From assembly GCA_013146195.2 (NCBI GenBank), contig CM028378.1:13561828-13625827 (forward strand): 64,000 bases of DNA. The letters are read 5' to 3'. The position numbers and the translations under genes are program-made. This stretch comes from Codonopsis lanceolata (taxonomy: Eukaryota > Streptophyta > Magnoliopsida > Asterales > Campanulaceae). Positions 22,591 to 33,553 of the stretch are shown here, one piece after another (position 1 is the first letter of the stretch; each line of letters begins with the position of its first letter). The notes beneath the pieces are model-generated. The model was not told the origin of the DNA and did no database searches. It saw only the letters and a program-made list of their open reading frames with translations.

Positions 22591-23547
22591 TTGGTCCCTC
22601 CATTTATAATTTTTTTTGTTTGGTCCTATATTTTTTTTATTAGATGTGATCATTCCATTCAAGATTCGTTATGAGATATCCCTCTTTAGATGTTACCGTT
22701 AATAATATCGTCTAAAAAATTTGAAATGACAAAACTATCCTTCACTATACGTGTACATGCACGATACATGGTCTTCGTTGATTCACTTAATTCTATATCC
22801 TTCACTATACGTGTACCAAGCCACCAACGACCTCGCTCCAACATTACTCCGTTTTCGCCCAGATCCAGCCCAACCGCCATCTTCAACTTCAGCTGACCCC
22901 GTCATCTCACAGCAGTCGCGAGTTCTAGCTCCAGATCTAGCCCTCTCCATCACCGTCGCCACCCCTATTTCAAGCCGACACGTCTCCCCTTGTTCCAATA
23001 CGGGCATCTGTCTCTGCTCCGAGTTCCTTCTCCCTCCATCGCCAGCGAAGAGAGAGACCCATGTTTCTATGCTTCTGTGAATTACAGACATCCTTCAATC
23101 TCCACCAGACCCACATCCAAGCTCTATCACCCAATGACGTTGTCTACAAATTAATCCGACATCTCTATTTTTGTTGATGTGATTGTTGCTATTGCTGTGA
23201 ATATTGTTCTTGACTACATTGGAGGAAAAGAATCAAACCCAACATCCCCTGCTCTCTATCTCTATCTCCCTCTCTCACACACACATTCCCGCTTTTTATC
23301 CTTTGCCCATACCCCGTACTCCCATACTCCATACTCTGATTTTCTATAAACTTTGAGGATTTTAATCTATTGAAATCTCATACCCCACTCCTTTATCTCG
23401 GGTAATTTTGATTTCATTTCAAATTTCAGTTTCATTTTGTTTCATGTGTTAACGTTCATGAAATCAGTTGCAAGATGTAGCTGTTAGTTGTGGGTAATTT
23501 TAGTTTTTACTTCGTGAATTAGATTGAAAAATGGAAGAGAATATTAG

Positions 23548-23588
<41 letters not shown>

Positions 23589-23750
23589 GAATGGTCAAAG
23601 GGGTGAAGGGTAGTTTTGTCATTTCAATTTTATTAAACGGTGATATTAACGGTAACGCCTGGAGGGGGTATCTAATAGCGAATCTTTAATGGAAGTATCA
23701 CATCTAATAAAAAAGGTAGAACAAAAAAAAGGTGTAAATGGAGGGACCAA
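22591..23750. mobile_element. Mutator-like long-TIR element with captured DNA (Pack-MULE-like)
   Basis: The ends TTGGTCCCTCCATTTA and TAAATGGAGGGACCAA open inverted arms of about 150 bp (22591-22742 and about 23605-23750). The arms include GTTACCGTTAAT and ATGACAAAACTA. ATAATTAT is duplicated at 22583-22590 and 23751-23758. The interior, especially 22800-23100, is much more C-rich than its surroundings and has no transposase. It then shows CT-rich leader-like sequence, an exon-intron-like junction near 23400 and a (GA)n run at 23553-23585. This composition suggests captured gene 5' sequence. Confidence 0.7.
23553..23585. repeat. (GA)n microsatellite
   Basis: About 17 GA dinucleotides inside the long-TIR element. 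Confidence 0.95.
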
Positions 23751-24213
23751 ATAATTATTTAAACCTAAAAATTGGGTATTGAAAATTATTGTTACATCAT
23801 AAAGGGCATCTCTACCAAAATAATTTTAAAACATGAAATATGCATTCAACATTAATTGTAAACACAACTTTTATCATCAACAAAAACTAACTCACATAGT
23901 TAACATCACCCAAAATAGAAAAGACAACAATCCAGTGTCGATTAATTTGGGCATTCATTTTCTCTTTTTTCCTACTTCTAAAATTCTCTTTTTTTATTAT
24001 CTAGAGTTATTGTTTTGACGCAGTTCCTAGTTTTTAAAATGCATTCTATCCGGCTCACAGTGCCCCTTATTATGTCAAAACCAAGACCATAATTGTCATA
24101 TGCTAAATGGAAACAACTCATCAGATCATTACTTGTATTTCTATTGGGATGACATAACATAACAAATCATTTTATTGTACGAATCTTATTAGCGAACCAA
24201 TAAGTGCAAGTTG
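23751..24213. other. Intergenic DNA, no gene seen
   Basis: AT-rich. Only short frames without recognisable motifs. Confidence 0.5.
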
Positions 24214-24501
24214 TTTAGTTTATGTACTTAGAAATCATAATAATCAAGGTTTAATTTGTCGTATTAAGATATCTAAATAAAGTAAGTAAAAGTCGGCGAA
24301 TCGACATGACCTAGTAAAATGCAAAGAAAGCGTTGATGTTTAAATTATGGATCGTTTTTGTTTAGTTTATGTACTTAGAAATCATAATAATCAAGGCTTA
24401 ATTTGTCGTATTAAGATATCTAAATAAAGTAAGTAAAAGTCGGCGAATTGGCATGACCTAGTAAAATTCAAAGAAACCATTGATGTTTATGGATCGTTTT
24501 T
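24214..24501. repeat. Tandem duplication, 147-bp unit
   Basis: TTTAGTTTATGTACTTAG begins both units (24214 and 24361). Identity is above 93% by eye, with the second unit slightly shorter because of a deletion near 24486. The high identity implies a recent duplication. Confidence 0.95.
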
Positions 24502-25935
24502 GTGACCGTTGAGAAAAAGATTAATTGTTATCTACGCCACAATGTGAATCGCCAACTCACTGCATGAAACGTATATATTGATGAATATGGAAATTGTACA
24601 ACTATACGTCTAATGTGAATACAAGTTTTTGTAGGTCAACTCTCAAGTGAATAAAAGTTTTTGTGCCCTGTTTATTTCCAATCATCGATGTAACTTGTGC
24701 ATACGTTTGAAACAAGTTCAATTCCCTCAACCCTACTTGAATTTCCGCTATCTTTTTCAGTGAGTTTTGAGTTAGATTACACTCCAACTTGGTACTGATT
24801 AAAAACTAAAATAACAAAAATTAAATGAAATAAACCTTGGTGTGACTGTGACAAACACGATAGAGCCTATCTGGCTACTCCATACTGTGACGGACCTCAT
24901 TGCTGACCCAATTCATAGTTATGAATTTCCAAAAAGTAATATGAATATGTTTTTTTTAAAAATTTCGTTTTAATGGAATGGAACAAGTCGAATTTAAAGC
25001 TCATACAAACTGTTTTTGTTTTACCGCATATTAAAGTAATTTTTTGTGATGATTGATAATTCTCTAGTATAAGTTGACAACATTTAACCTTAAAATAACA
25101 TTTCAAAATAAAAAAAAACTTATAATTACACAAATTTGTGATTATTCAAAACAAATACAAACCTACACCACAATTTACGAACCGACACTTGAGAAAAATA
25201 TCGAGCTAAATCACGTTTGGGAAACATGAATTTTGGCCATTACGCATTACTACGGGCAAAATTTAAGGCAAAATAATATACAATCAGTTCCACATTGTTT
25301 TTGGCCGAAGCCTAGTGGCACAAAATAAAAATTCATAACTATGGCTCAATTATATTTACACTCTAACGCATTAGTCAGACCCCCCCAAAAAACGACTATG
25401 TCATAAAAAGTTTTTCTCCCACTATTTAAGAGTTCACTTAATACTCTTTTTTCTTTATCGTTCTTAAAAAATTGGTTATTTCATAGTTATTTTTTTGACA
25501 GTTACTTTTAAAATTGTACCCTCAATTTTTTCTTTTAATTGGAAATAGAGTCAATTTGGAGATTGCTATTCGCATTTTACCTTTTTAACTTCAACATTCA
25601 AACAAAGGGTTACTTTGCTTGAAGTATTTCACATAATGAACTATGAACCACTGTAGTTGAAAAATATAGTAAGCAATTCTCAATAAACAACTTTTTTAAT
25701 CGGTGTTGAATAAAAAGAACTTTATTTTAGGAACGAATAAAACAATTAACTCTTGGGCGAGGGCGCTAATTTTAAATTTTATTTTGAGTAATGATTGTCA
25801 CTTAACGAGTATTTAATTTTATATACAAAACGATGTAACATCTTGCGTTATTTGATATTTTATGAGCTCTATTTAAAATTTAAACAATGAAGTGAACTAG
25901 ATAATACATAAGATTTTTTTATATAAAATTAGTTA
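24502..25935. other. AT-rich intergenic DNA
   Basis: No exon, RNA gene or transposon end is recognised. Frames at 24602-24787 and 24897-25133 (minus) lack any domain and have AT-driven composition. Confidence 0.5.
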
Positions 25936-26180
25936 CTCCCTCTGTTTCACTCAAAAAGTCTATATTTAAAAGTGTAATAATTATGTGTCATATAATTAAA
26001 ATGAGAGTTAGTCATAATTACAATAATGTATTAACATAACCAATTTGTTAATATTAAATATGGAAAATAAAATTGAAAAGCTAACAATATTGTAGAAATA
26101 ATTTTTGAAAATAAAATTTTTAAATAAAACATCTCAAAATAATAATGTAAACTCATTGCGGGTAACGAATGCATATGGAG
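25936..26180. mobile_element. Second Stowaway-like MITE family, 245 bp
   Basis: CTCCCTCTGTTTC and GCATATGGAG ends are flanked by TA (25934-25935 and 26181-26182). The interior is unlike the 258-bp family. The right end is degraded. Confidence 0.7.
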
Positions 26181-26469
26181 TATTCATTAAGTGGTTGTAA
26201 GACACCAAACGCTCATCAATAGTTTCAATGAAGAATCTTTGGGACAAATTTAGATGTTATCTAACTACGGATTAACAAAAGAAATTCAAAAGAAATTATA
26301 ATTACTTATTGGGTGGAGCTATACACTAAGAGCTACGATATTACGAGGGCTTCAAATCATCTCATGTCACATCTGCATATGAATCTCGACATGTTTTTAT
26401 AAAAGAAGACGATTAAAAAAATAACAAATTCAATGTGAATGTGAGAAGTGTGATAGAGGATTTGGAGCC

Positions 26470-26668
26470 TATTACGAGCTAGAGCTTGTGATATTACTAC
26501 AAGTTTGAGTGTTAGTGTTGTTAGATCAAATCTACTAAAAAATTTACACCGTTAGATCAAATATGATATTTTCTAAATAATGATATAGATATTCCAAATC
26601 ACCATCAACTTAATCATCTAACGACTCTAAAACTAAAGCTCATATCAATAACACAAGCTCTAGCTCGT
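26470..26668. mobile_element. MITE family M2 copy 2
   Basis: It matches 22236-22444 throughout, in the same orientation. Shared words include ATTACGAGCTAGAGCTTGTG, GTTAGATCAAATCTACTA and CCAAATCACCATCAACTTA. The copy has lost a few bases at the right end. Confidence 0.8.
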
Positions 26669-26933
26669 TCATTTGTCATACACTAATACACACTCCACCT
26701 TTTACTCTTTACACATTTTCTGTATTGAACTGTTGTGTAGATTACAAAAAATGAGGTGGAATGATGGAAATTGTGGGGTCCGATTAACCGGTAAAGAAGA
26801 GAACAAAATCGGAGGAAAAGTTACGTTTTTATGGGGAATCGTTTCCGAGGGAAGAGTCAGTTGTGTTTGTCTTCAAGGGAACTAACACTCCACGCTTAAA
26901 ATGGTAACGTATAATCAACCGCGTTTATTTTAA

Positions 26934-27100
26934 GGATAATGCTTTGATCATTCTTATTCTGTATCAAGATATATGTATTTTATGACGTAACACATTTTTA
27001 TTGGTTGTTAGGACCCACAAAATATCTAACCGATGAGAATATATCACATCATAAAATATTCATATTTTGATGCAAAATGAGAGTGGTCCTAGTATTGCCC
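26934..27100. mobile_element. Mutator-type MITE, 167 bp, perfect 9-bp TSD
   Basis: TTATTTTAA occurs at 26925-26933 and 27101-27109. The ends are inverted and similar for about 60 bp: GGATAATGCT.. against the inverse of ..AGTATTGCCC, through the TATTTTATGACGT-type block. The 9-bp duplication is typical of Mutator-like elements. Confidence 0.85.
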
Positions 27101-27111
27101 TTATTTTAATA

Positions 27112-27369
27112 CTTCTTCCGTCCCCAAATTATCGTCCTCCTTTCCTTTTTCGTCCGTCTCAAAATAATTGTCCGGTTTGAAACTTACCTTTTTAGAATAT
27201 CACTTTTACCACTTTACTCTTACTTTTTCACTCTACTTTAATTATAAACCACATACACATGAGCTTTAAAAGAAACTACACATTAAATCAATATAAATAA
27301 TTAAGTCAATTTTTTTTTCTTAAATTATGTATCGAATCAATTATAACAATTATTTAGGGACGGAAAGAG
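27112..27369 (-). mobile_element. Stowaway-like MITE, 258 bp, copy 3
   Basis: TA at 27110-27111 and 27370-27371 flanks CTTCTTCCGTCCC and GGGACGGAAAGAG. It lies in reverse orientation relative to copies 2 and 4. It sits 2 bp beyond the 9-bp duplication of the preceding MITE and about 380 bp upstream of the FLZ gene TATA box. Confidence 0.93.
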
Positions 27370-27746
27370 TATTAGAGTAGTCACACCATACGTGTGATTT
27401 CTGCTACTATTGCTTAATTCCCTCCCTGACGTGGCAGAATCTTTAGGCATTCCGCATTCCGCTCCCAACTATCACTGTCTATCCATTTTTCACTTCAGTA
27501 CCCATATTTCTGCTTTAGTGGCTGTACTATGTGAATGCATGGTTGTACAATGAGGGGAAAAAAAAAGGATATTTTTGTTTTGAAATTTAAATTTAAATTA
27601 AGAAATTTGACAGTAAAGAATAGTAGAAGCTGCCAAAACAGTAAATATAAACAACGGACTCTAACTAAAAGGTAAAACGTAGATAAATGGTGTGAAAAGT
27701 GTAATCATGAGTGAGCAGCTCACTGTTTTGCTGAACCAGTTTGGCC

Positions 27747-27757
27747 CTATTTATATG
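27747..27757 (+). promoter_or_regulatory. Probable TATA box of the FLZ gene
   Basis: CTATTTATATG lies about 50 bp upstream of a leader that ends in a clear splice donor at 27808. Transcription would start near 27780. Inferred from sequence alone. Confidence 0.5.
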
Positions 27758-27807
27758 CATCAAAATACTGCATTTTTTGCATCTCAATCTCTGGTCTTGA
27801 TTCAGAG

Positions 27808-28722
27808 GTGAGAAAACCAGGTTTATTTGGTTTTCAATTTCCATTTGTCCCTTTTTTAAAAAAAATTGGTCGGTCGGTCGGTCGGTGATCTAGCTAGTGG
27901 CTCAATTCGTTTCAATTTCATTTGTTTATGTGGTTTCATTCTTTGAACTGAGTAAATCTATACCAATTGTTTGGTTTGGTAGAGATTAATTTTTTTTATT
28001 GAAGTTTATTAGTCTCGAGAGTTGAATTCCTCATTTTTGTTTAAGATTATATTTGGTTTTCTTGCCATGCATGAATCATGATGCATCTGCAGGCTTGCTG
28101 TCCTTTTTCATGAATTTCCATTTTAGACATTTGAAGGATTCGTAGACTAGACGTGGGGTTATTGAATGAGGTTTTCATACCAAGTTGTCTTTAACCCCAT
28201 TTGATTTGTTCATTTCCCAGTACTTAATTGCATGTTTGATTAATTTGCACTTGTTCTTAATTAACTTGAATCTCATGCTTATATATGAAAAATGGATTCT
28301 TAATTATTGTTTTAATTAAAAATAAAATTACTTGATATAGAATCCTCCCCTTTTTTTCCCTTCAATTTTTGTAGTTGTTGATATTAGTTAGTAAATGTTT
28401 GTTTCAGTTGTGATGGAGTGTCTGCAGAAAGCATCTCTAGGCTTGAGTGAATATTACTGTTATTTTGTTAGAACATTCTTAATTAGATAACAAACCTAGC
28501 TAGACCATTAATTTTTATCTTTTCTCGTCTGAAAGATGAAAGATTCTCTATCAATGCCACCTTATTTCAAGGGTATCTCTCCAAAGATAAATGCATCCAT
28601 TTAATTTTCTATACACGCCACATATGCATTATTCAGTCATTAAATTCTTTAGTTTATCTTTTTTTTTTCTTGTAGTATTTAAGAGTTTCCTCAAATAATT
28701 AAATTTATCTTATTTATTGCAG
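27808..28722 (+). other. Probable 5'-UTR intron of the FLZ gene
   Basis: CAGAG|GTGAG at 27808 and TTTATTGCAG|GTGA ending at 28722 bound a 915-bp T-rich interval with no ATG-led long frame. It contains a (GGTC)n run at about 27869-27886. Leader introns are common in this gene family. Transcript data would confirm it. Confidence 0.55.
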
Positions 28723-28790
28723 GTGATAGCTTGGTAATTGAGTAGTACGGTAAAAATCAAGGAGAGAGACAAAACAGCAAGAAAAAGAAA

Positions 28791-29666
28791 ATGGGTAACA
28801 TTGTCACTCGCCGTGTGAACTCCGAGTCATCTATGTTGGAACAGCCGAGTCAGAATCAATTGAGCAACGACTCATCCTTTCGTATCTCCAAATTCAGTTC
28901 CAACTCGGTTGAAAGCCCCAAGTCTCCTTTCTCCTTGCACTATTTCGTCGGTAGCCCCACCATAACCTTTTCCCCTAATCCAATTTCACCTGCAGCAGGC
29001 CTAGGCCTTATCCTCGTCCAAGAAGCCAACCCTTTTGAGGAAGTCAAGAACACAGTTTTTTCTTCGAGTCTGAAAATTAATGTCCCAATTATCCAAACTC
29101 GAGAAATCGATGCCATTCCGGATAACCAAGAAGATGAGCCTATGGAATTGATTAATCCTCAAATGATGTCAGGGCCATTATCTGTTGAAGATATCTTTTT
29201 CTCTGAGGAGTATACTTGTGTAAGAGTCTTTGGTCCAAACCCTAAAGTAACTCACATTTTTGGTGACTATGTTTTAACTAGGACTGTACATGTTCAAGCT
29301 GCTGATGATTCCCGTGATCCCGGATGTTCAAATCTTCGCTACACCGATGGTTTCTTGAAGAACTGTTTCCTATGCAAGAAGATTCTTGAGGAGTGGAGCG
29401 AAATTTATTTCTTTAGGTAGTTTTAGTACAACCCCTCCAATTAATCTAGCTAGCTCATATATATTTCCATTAATTATCTCTATGTACGTACTAGATCTGC
29501 TGGATCGACTATATATATTTCCTGGACAATTAATACATTGAAAAGATTTTGGATATGGTTTCAGTTTTCAAACAAACTGATAACTCTATTTTGCAGGGAT
29601 ATGTCATTTTGCAGCGAGGATTGTCGCTTTGAGGAGATGCTGCGGGTGGATTATGATCAAGAATAA
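28791..29666 (+). CDS. FCS-like zinc finger (FLZ, DUF581) protein
   Basis: FLZ proteins are plant-specific adaptors whose zinc finger binds the SnRK1 kinase, linking energy and stress signals to partner proteins. The coding exons are 28791-29416 and 29597-29666, giving 231 residues. The intron (29417-29596) has GT and TTTTGCAG borders. It falls inside the finger, and reading through meets a stop at once. The FLZ domain spans about residues 188-222: FLKNCFLCKK supplies Cys192 and Cys195, and the FCS motif supplies Cys214 with Cys218 four residues later. The N-terminal 180 residues are low-complexity and Ser/Pro-rich, as usual. The invariant Gly before the FCS strand is absent (RDMSFCS). The start is the first ATG after the leader. 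Subgroup not assigned. Confidence 0.9.
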
Positions 29667-30060
29667 ACGATGACATTACCCAAGGAAAAACCTAGTGGTT
29701 CTAGTATTGATACCGCCTCTAGATCATCAACCAGCCCAGAGGTCATCTTCTCAGTTGGCAATATGCCAAAAAGTCAGTTATGGTTGTTTTCTCTTTCCAG
29801 GCCGACATGCCTGAGATCAAACTTTAGTGGTCTTCCTTCTTCTTTCTGTTTTAGGGTTTCCTATGGGCAGTTTTTTTCTGTTTGAGGGTTAATTTTGGTG
29901 CAGTAGGCTTAGCTGTGTCTTGTTTTGAATCAAACTATTCTAAGTTTGTTGGTTTGTGGACTTGTTAATTTTCTAGTTGTTCTCTTTGGAGAGAGTTAAC
30001 GTTGAAGCTCTTGAGAGTGATTAATTATGATTGAATATAAGCAAGAGCCATGGTTGGATC
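29667..30060 (+). other. 3' UTR of the FLZ gene (approximate)
   Basis: T-rich, transcript-like sequence follows the stop codon, including AATAAA overlapping the stop at 29662-29667 and ATTGAATATAAG near 30033. A frame at 29670-29885 has no conserved features and is not treated as a gene. Confidence 0.4.
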
Positions 30061-30596
30061 ATTTTATTTTATTGATATTTGTTAGCAAGTACAACTACAT
30101 ATTGGAATATTTAATTTAATTTACTTAATTTCCAAAATACAGTACTAGATATGAACATGTGGGAGGATATGGGCTAGCTAATTCCTCAAATTAAAAGCCC
30201 CTCGATGGAGGACCGTTAACTTTGGTAAAGGAGCAATGTCAAGTCTAGAGAGTCCAATGCACGACTTGATCAACTAATGGGTCACCTAATCTATAGATTG
30301 GACGTTGATTGATTGTTGATGTGATAGGGCAAATGCTTAACTTTTTAAAGATTAACTTGTAAATTAATAGGTACTTTAATAGATTAGATCGTCGTACTTA
30401 AGTTAGTGTGGTGGAGACTGGAAATTGTCACCCATGAACGATACTTACTGGCTCGCCTGATTGAGTGTTCTTGGGCTGTAGAAGAACGGGACTAAGAGAT
30501 CTTCAAAAGTAGATGCTACAAGATGGAAAACGTTAATTTAAATTTTTTGAAAACTTTCAATTAAAGGTCACCGACTATAAAGAAAAATAAAGTATA
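30061..30596. other. Intergenic DNA, no gene seen
   Basis: Nothing recognised apart from the boundary of the MITE that starts at 30597. Confidence 0.5.
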
Positions 30597-30691
30597 CTCC
30601 TTTCGCTCTTAGATGAGCATCTATCTTTAGTTTTTCTCTAAATAAGTTAATTTTTCTGGCATTTTAGTAGGGCATGTATATTAATGGCTTA

Positions 30692-31795
30692 GACCATCTC
30701 CAAGGGATGCGTCAAACTCCAAATTTGAAGGCCAATTTTACTATTCCTATCTCCAACGGATGCTTCATATCAGCTTCAGATTTGAAGTGAATGATTTTGA
30801 ACTTCAAATTCAGAGTATACTGTTCATACTTTATTTTACGTCTCCTCTTTTTTTTTTTTTTTTTTTTGGTTTAAGTAATTAATTTGTGTTTTATGTTTTC
30901 ATTATTATTGTTAGTTTAGTTGTTTAGTTTAAATACCATTTTGAGATGTTTTGGTTTAAATAATACAAAAATTAATTCAATTATTTTATTTATATTGTTA
31001 GTTATTAGTTATATATATAATATTAAAATTATTTATGATAAAGTTTATATATATTAGACATTAATAAATAAATGAAAATTACATTACATTAAATTAAATC
31101 ACACAACATACATATTCATAATATTAATACTAATACAAATTATGCAATAACTATCAATTAATAATCTGGTAGATCATTTCCGGATGGTCCAATGTTTTGG
31201 AAGTACTGTCCAAAAGCATTTGGATTAGGTTGCATGCTGTTCAGCCCTTTTTTGCAGAATCTTTGCCCTTTCACTTAGAATATATGCTCGTGTTTCCGGA
31301 TCAGTAACAGAGTTGATATCTTTCATCATTATTTTTAACTCATGTCGTTGTTCTTGTAGATCATTATTTTTCATCATTATTAAATGTTTGATTTTAGTTG
31401 TATTTTCATATGTCTATTTATGTTTGATTTTAATGTTTGTATTTTAGTCTTTATTAATGTCTTGCATTTAATTATTAATTTTAATATGTTTGTATTTTAG
31501 TCTCAATTAAATTCATGCATTTAATTATTATTTTTAATGCATAATATTTAATTTAATTTAATATTAAATCAATAATATATTTGTTTTGCTAAAATACATT
31601 AATGCAAATTAAATAAAATAAAACATATACTTGGAATACAAATTAAATGAAATAATGAAGAATAATACTTGGAATATTTCTTTTAGAGTAAATTTTGAAG
31701 TAGAACTGTTGGAGATAGTGTAAGAAATTTGATGCAGAAATTGCACCAATCTAAAGATTTGGTGCAGTTTTAACTTCAAACTATTGGAGATGGTC
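30692..31795 (-). mobile_element. PIF/Harbinger-like element, 1,104 bp, TTA duplication
   Basis: GACCATCTCCAA and TTGGAGATGGTC ends are perfect inverted repeats flanked by TTA at 30689-30691 and 31796-31798. Further inwards, TTTGAAG..TTGAAG words continue the inverted similarity. No DDE transposase is present, so it is a deletion derivative. It lies inside the Stowaway MITE at 30597-31920. Confidence 0.88.
31161..31380 (-). pseudogene. Remnant of Harbinger accessory ORF (Myb/NAM-like protein C-terminus)
   Basis: On the minus strand a charged, helical stretch, LQEQRHELKIMMKDINSVTD followed by PETRAYILSERAKILQKR, continues after a frameshift into NAFGQYFQNIGPSGNDLPDY and a stop. This resembles the C-terminal tail of the Myb/SANT-like ORF1 proteins of plant PIF/Harbinger elements. 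The likeness is from memory of the family style, not from a search. The start of the gene is missing. Confidence 0.4.
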
Positions 31796-32053
31796 TTACA
31801 TATATTCACACTAGACATGATATTATGTGTCAAATTAAGATAAACTTAGTAAATAATTCAAAAATAGACACTCATGACAAAAATAATTTCAATTGAATAG
31901 TTATTTAGGGACGAAGGGAGTAAAAATACAAAATATTTAGTACCAAGTATTAATTTGTAGTGATCATGTCCTGCAATTCACTCCATCGATCAAACCTTAA
32001 AACTAAGCTTAAGAAATTAAAACTGAAAGAACTCCGGCCCCTTAATTAAACCC

Positions 32054-32383
32054 TTACTTTTCTGCATTTTTGTTCGGCAACTGATTGGCTGATCCACACT
32101 TATAACATGGAATTTTTTTGATTGTCGCTAAGAAACAAGAATCGTCCTCTTCGGTATACATGGAAGAAAACGTTGTCAATTTTTGTTTCTCTTTGCCTGC
32201 AGCATCTTCTGTCTTGATGATGGGATTGGGAAGGCAAATTTTTGAAAGCTCAAGGTTCGCAACCTTTGGAGGAGACAACTGGGTGTCCTCTCGAGAGGTC
32301 CCCTTGACCATAAATATTGTTGACGAAGACGATGGGACAATGGTGAAGTCCGACTCTGTCATTAGCTTTTTCTCGGTGGTCAT
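32054..32383 (-). CDS. Uncharacterised 109-residue protein
   Basis: This minus-strand frame starts at an ATG (MTTEKKLMTES) and ends in CYKCGSANQLPNKNAEK. I do not recognise it. It is Ser/Thr- and Lys-rich, with one CxxC pair near the C-terminus (CYKC) and no signal peptide or membrane segment. A TATAAG-like element lies about 100 bp upstream (32479-32487 on the plus strand). A partly matching decayed copy at 34500-34750, with conserved upstream sequence, shows that the unit was duplicated. That supports a real gene or gene fragment more than a chance frame. A downstream exon could exist; none was identified. It could also be the N-terminal part of a longer spliced protein. Confidence 0.4.
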   Translation of the reverse strand: MTTEKKLMTESDFTIVPSSSSTIFMVKGTSREDTQLSPPKVANLELSKICLPNPIIKTEDAAGKEKQKLTTFSSMYTEEDDSCFLATIKKIPCYKCGSANQLPNKNAEK

Positions 32384-32486
32384 GATTTAAATTTAACAAA
32401 AACTTCTCCTTTGAAAATTACAAGGAAACTAGTCTGAGTTCTTTCTCTTAATGCAGAAGCACGGCATAGTTATAGGAACTTATATC

Positions 32487-32620
32487 AGAGTGGGTAATCC
32501 AGATATGTATACGATTCTTACTTGTAAGCGTATTAGTATTTGGGCTAAACGCATTAAAGGTGGGTAATCCAGATTTTCTAGGACTCCTACTTAGAAGCGC
32601 ATTAGTTTTTAGGGTAATTA
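32487..32620. repeat. Duplicated 71-bp promoter-proximal unit
   Basis: GTGGGTAATCCAGAT begins units at about 32490 and 32561, each continuing to a GAAGCG/GTAAGCG..ATTAGT(A/T)TT end. The same word recurs at 34831 beside the decayed gene copy. Confidence 0.7.
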
Positions 32621-32749
32621 AACACATTAGTTTTTTTTTTTGGGAAAATACTGATGTGTTGAGTTGTGAGAGAATGAGGCTACGTCAAACGAATTAAGAC
32701 TAATACATTATAAAAACCTCCTTGTGAGTTCAAAATTGGTACTAAACCG

Positions 32750-33545
32750 CATGGGCGGATCAGGATTATAAAATCATGTGGGTTTGGTATTTAAAAAAAA
32801 TTGTAAATAGAAATAACCGTGAAAAATAATTTTACTTTAACTTAACACCATCTATTTAATATATACCACATTTTTTTAACATCATAAAAATTATCATTCT
32901 TTTAGAGAACCAATATTCAAATCACTTTAGAAGAAAATAAACTAAATCAAAAGGAAATACAAATATATAACATTTACATTAAACACAAAAAACTACATTT
33001 TGAAATATTTTAAAGATAACAACTTAACATTTAAATTAAATGTCTACATCTTGGGACTAAAATGTGAACAAAATATATAAAGATCTAGAAAATAGTTACT
33101 ACGAACTTAACATACAAATATATTACTTTTTTTTTCTTCATATCAAACTATCAAAGTTTAGAAATTTAAAAAGTTAAACCCGGAGAGTTAGAAAATAGAA
33201 AATATATGGATTATGGAGAGAAGGAGAGATGTTTGTTGTTTCTTTAGGTGGAAATTACACCGAGTGAATGAGGGAGCGAGGGGTTTCAGATGATATGTGA
33301 CTTTGAATGATAATTCCTAAATGTTCAATGCATTATATTCAACAACAAAGACTTATGTTTGTTGTCAGAGAGAGAGAGAGTTAGTTGACTGATTGGAAAT
33401 TTTTAGCGGGTAATGGGTTTGGAATATGTTGATGGTGGCATGTGAGGAGTTTGGGTAAGGGATAAAACAAATTTATTTATTTATTTCTTTACAGATTCTG
33501 AGTAGGACTCAAGCCCTATTCATGGAACCTCTACATCCGCCCTTG
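32750..33545. mobile_element. hAT-like non-autonomous element, 796 bp
   Basis: CATGGGCGGAT and ATCCGCCCTTG ends are inverted. CTAAACCG (32742-32749) and CTAAACGG (33546-33553) form an 8-bp target duplication with one mismatch, which fits hAT. There is no transposase. The interior is AT-rich, with a (GA)n run at about 33367-33380. Confidence 0.75.
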
Positions 33546-33553
33546 CTAAACGG

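Larger units (their letters stand above)
30597..31920. mobile_element. Stowaway-like MITE split by a Harbinger-like element
   Basis: CTCCTTTCGCTC after TA (30595-30596) and GGGACGAAGGGAG before TA (31921-31922) are the two ends. Removing the inner element and one TTA leaves about 217 bp, a normal Stowaway length. Confidence 0.8.

Noticed and set aside
22751..23091. Frames of about 100 codons on both strands
   Set aside because: Both lie in a C-rich captured segment inside a transposon and show no domain or conserved start. They are likely chance frames due to composition.
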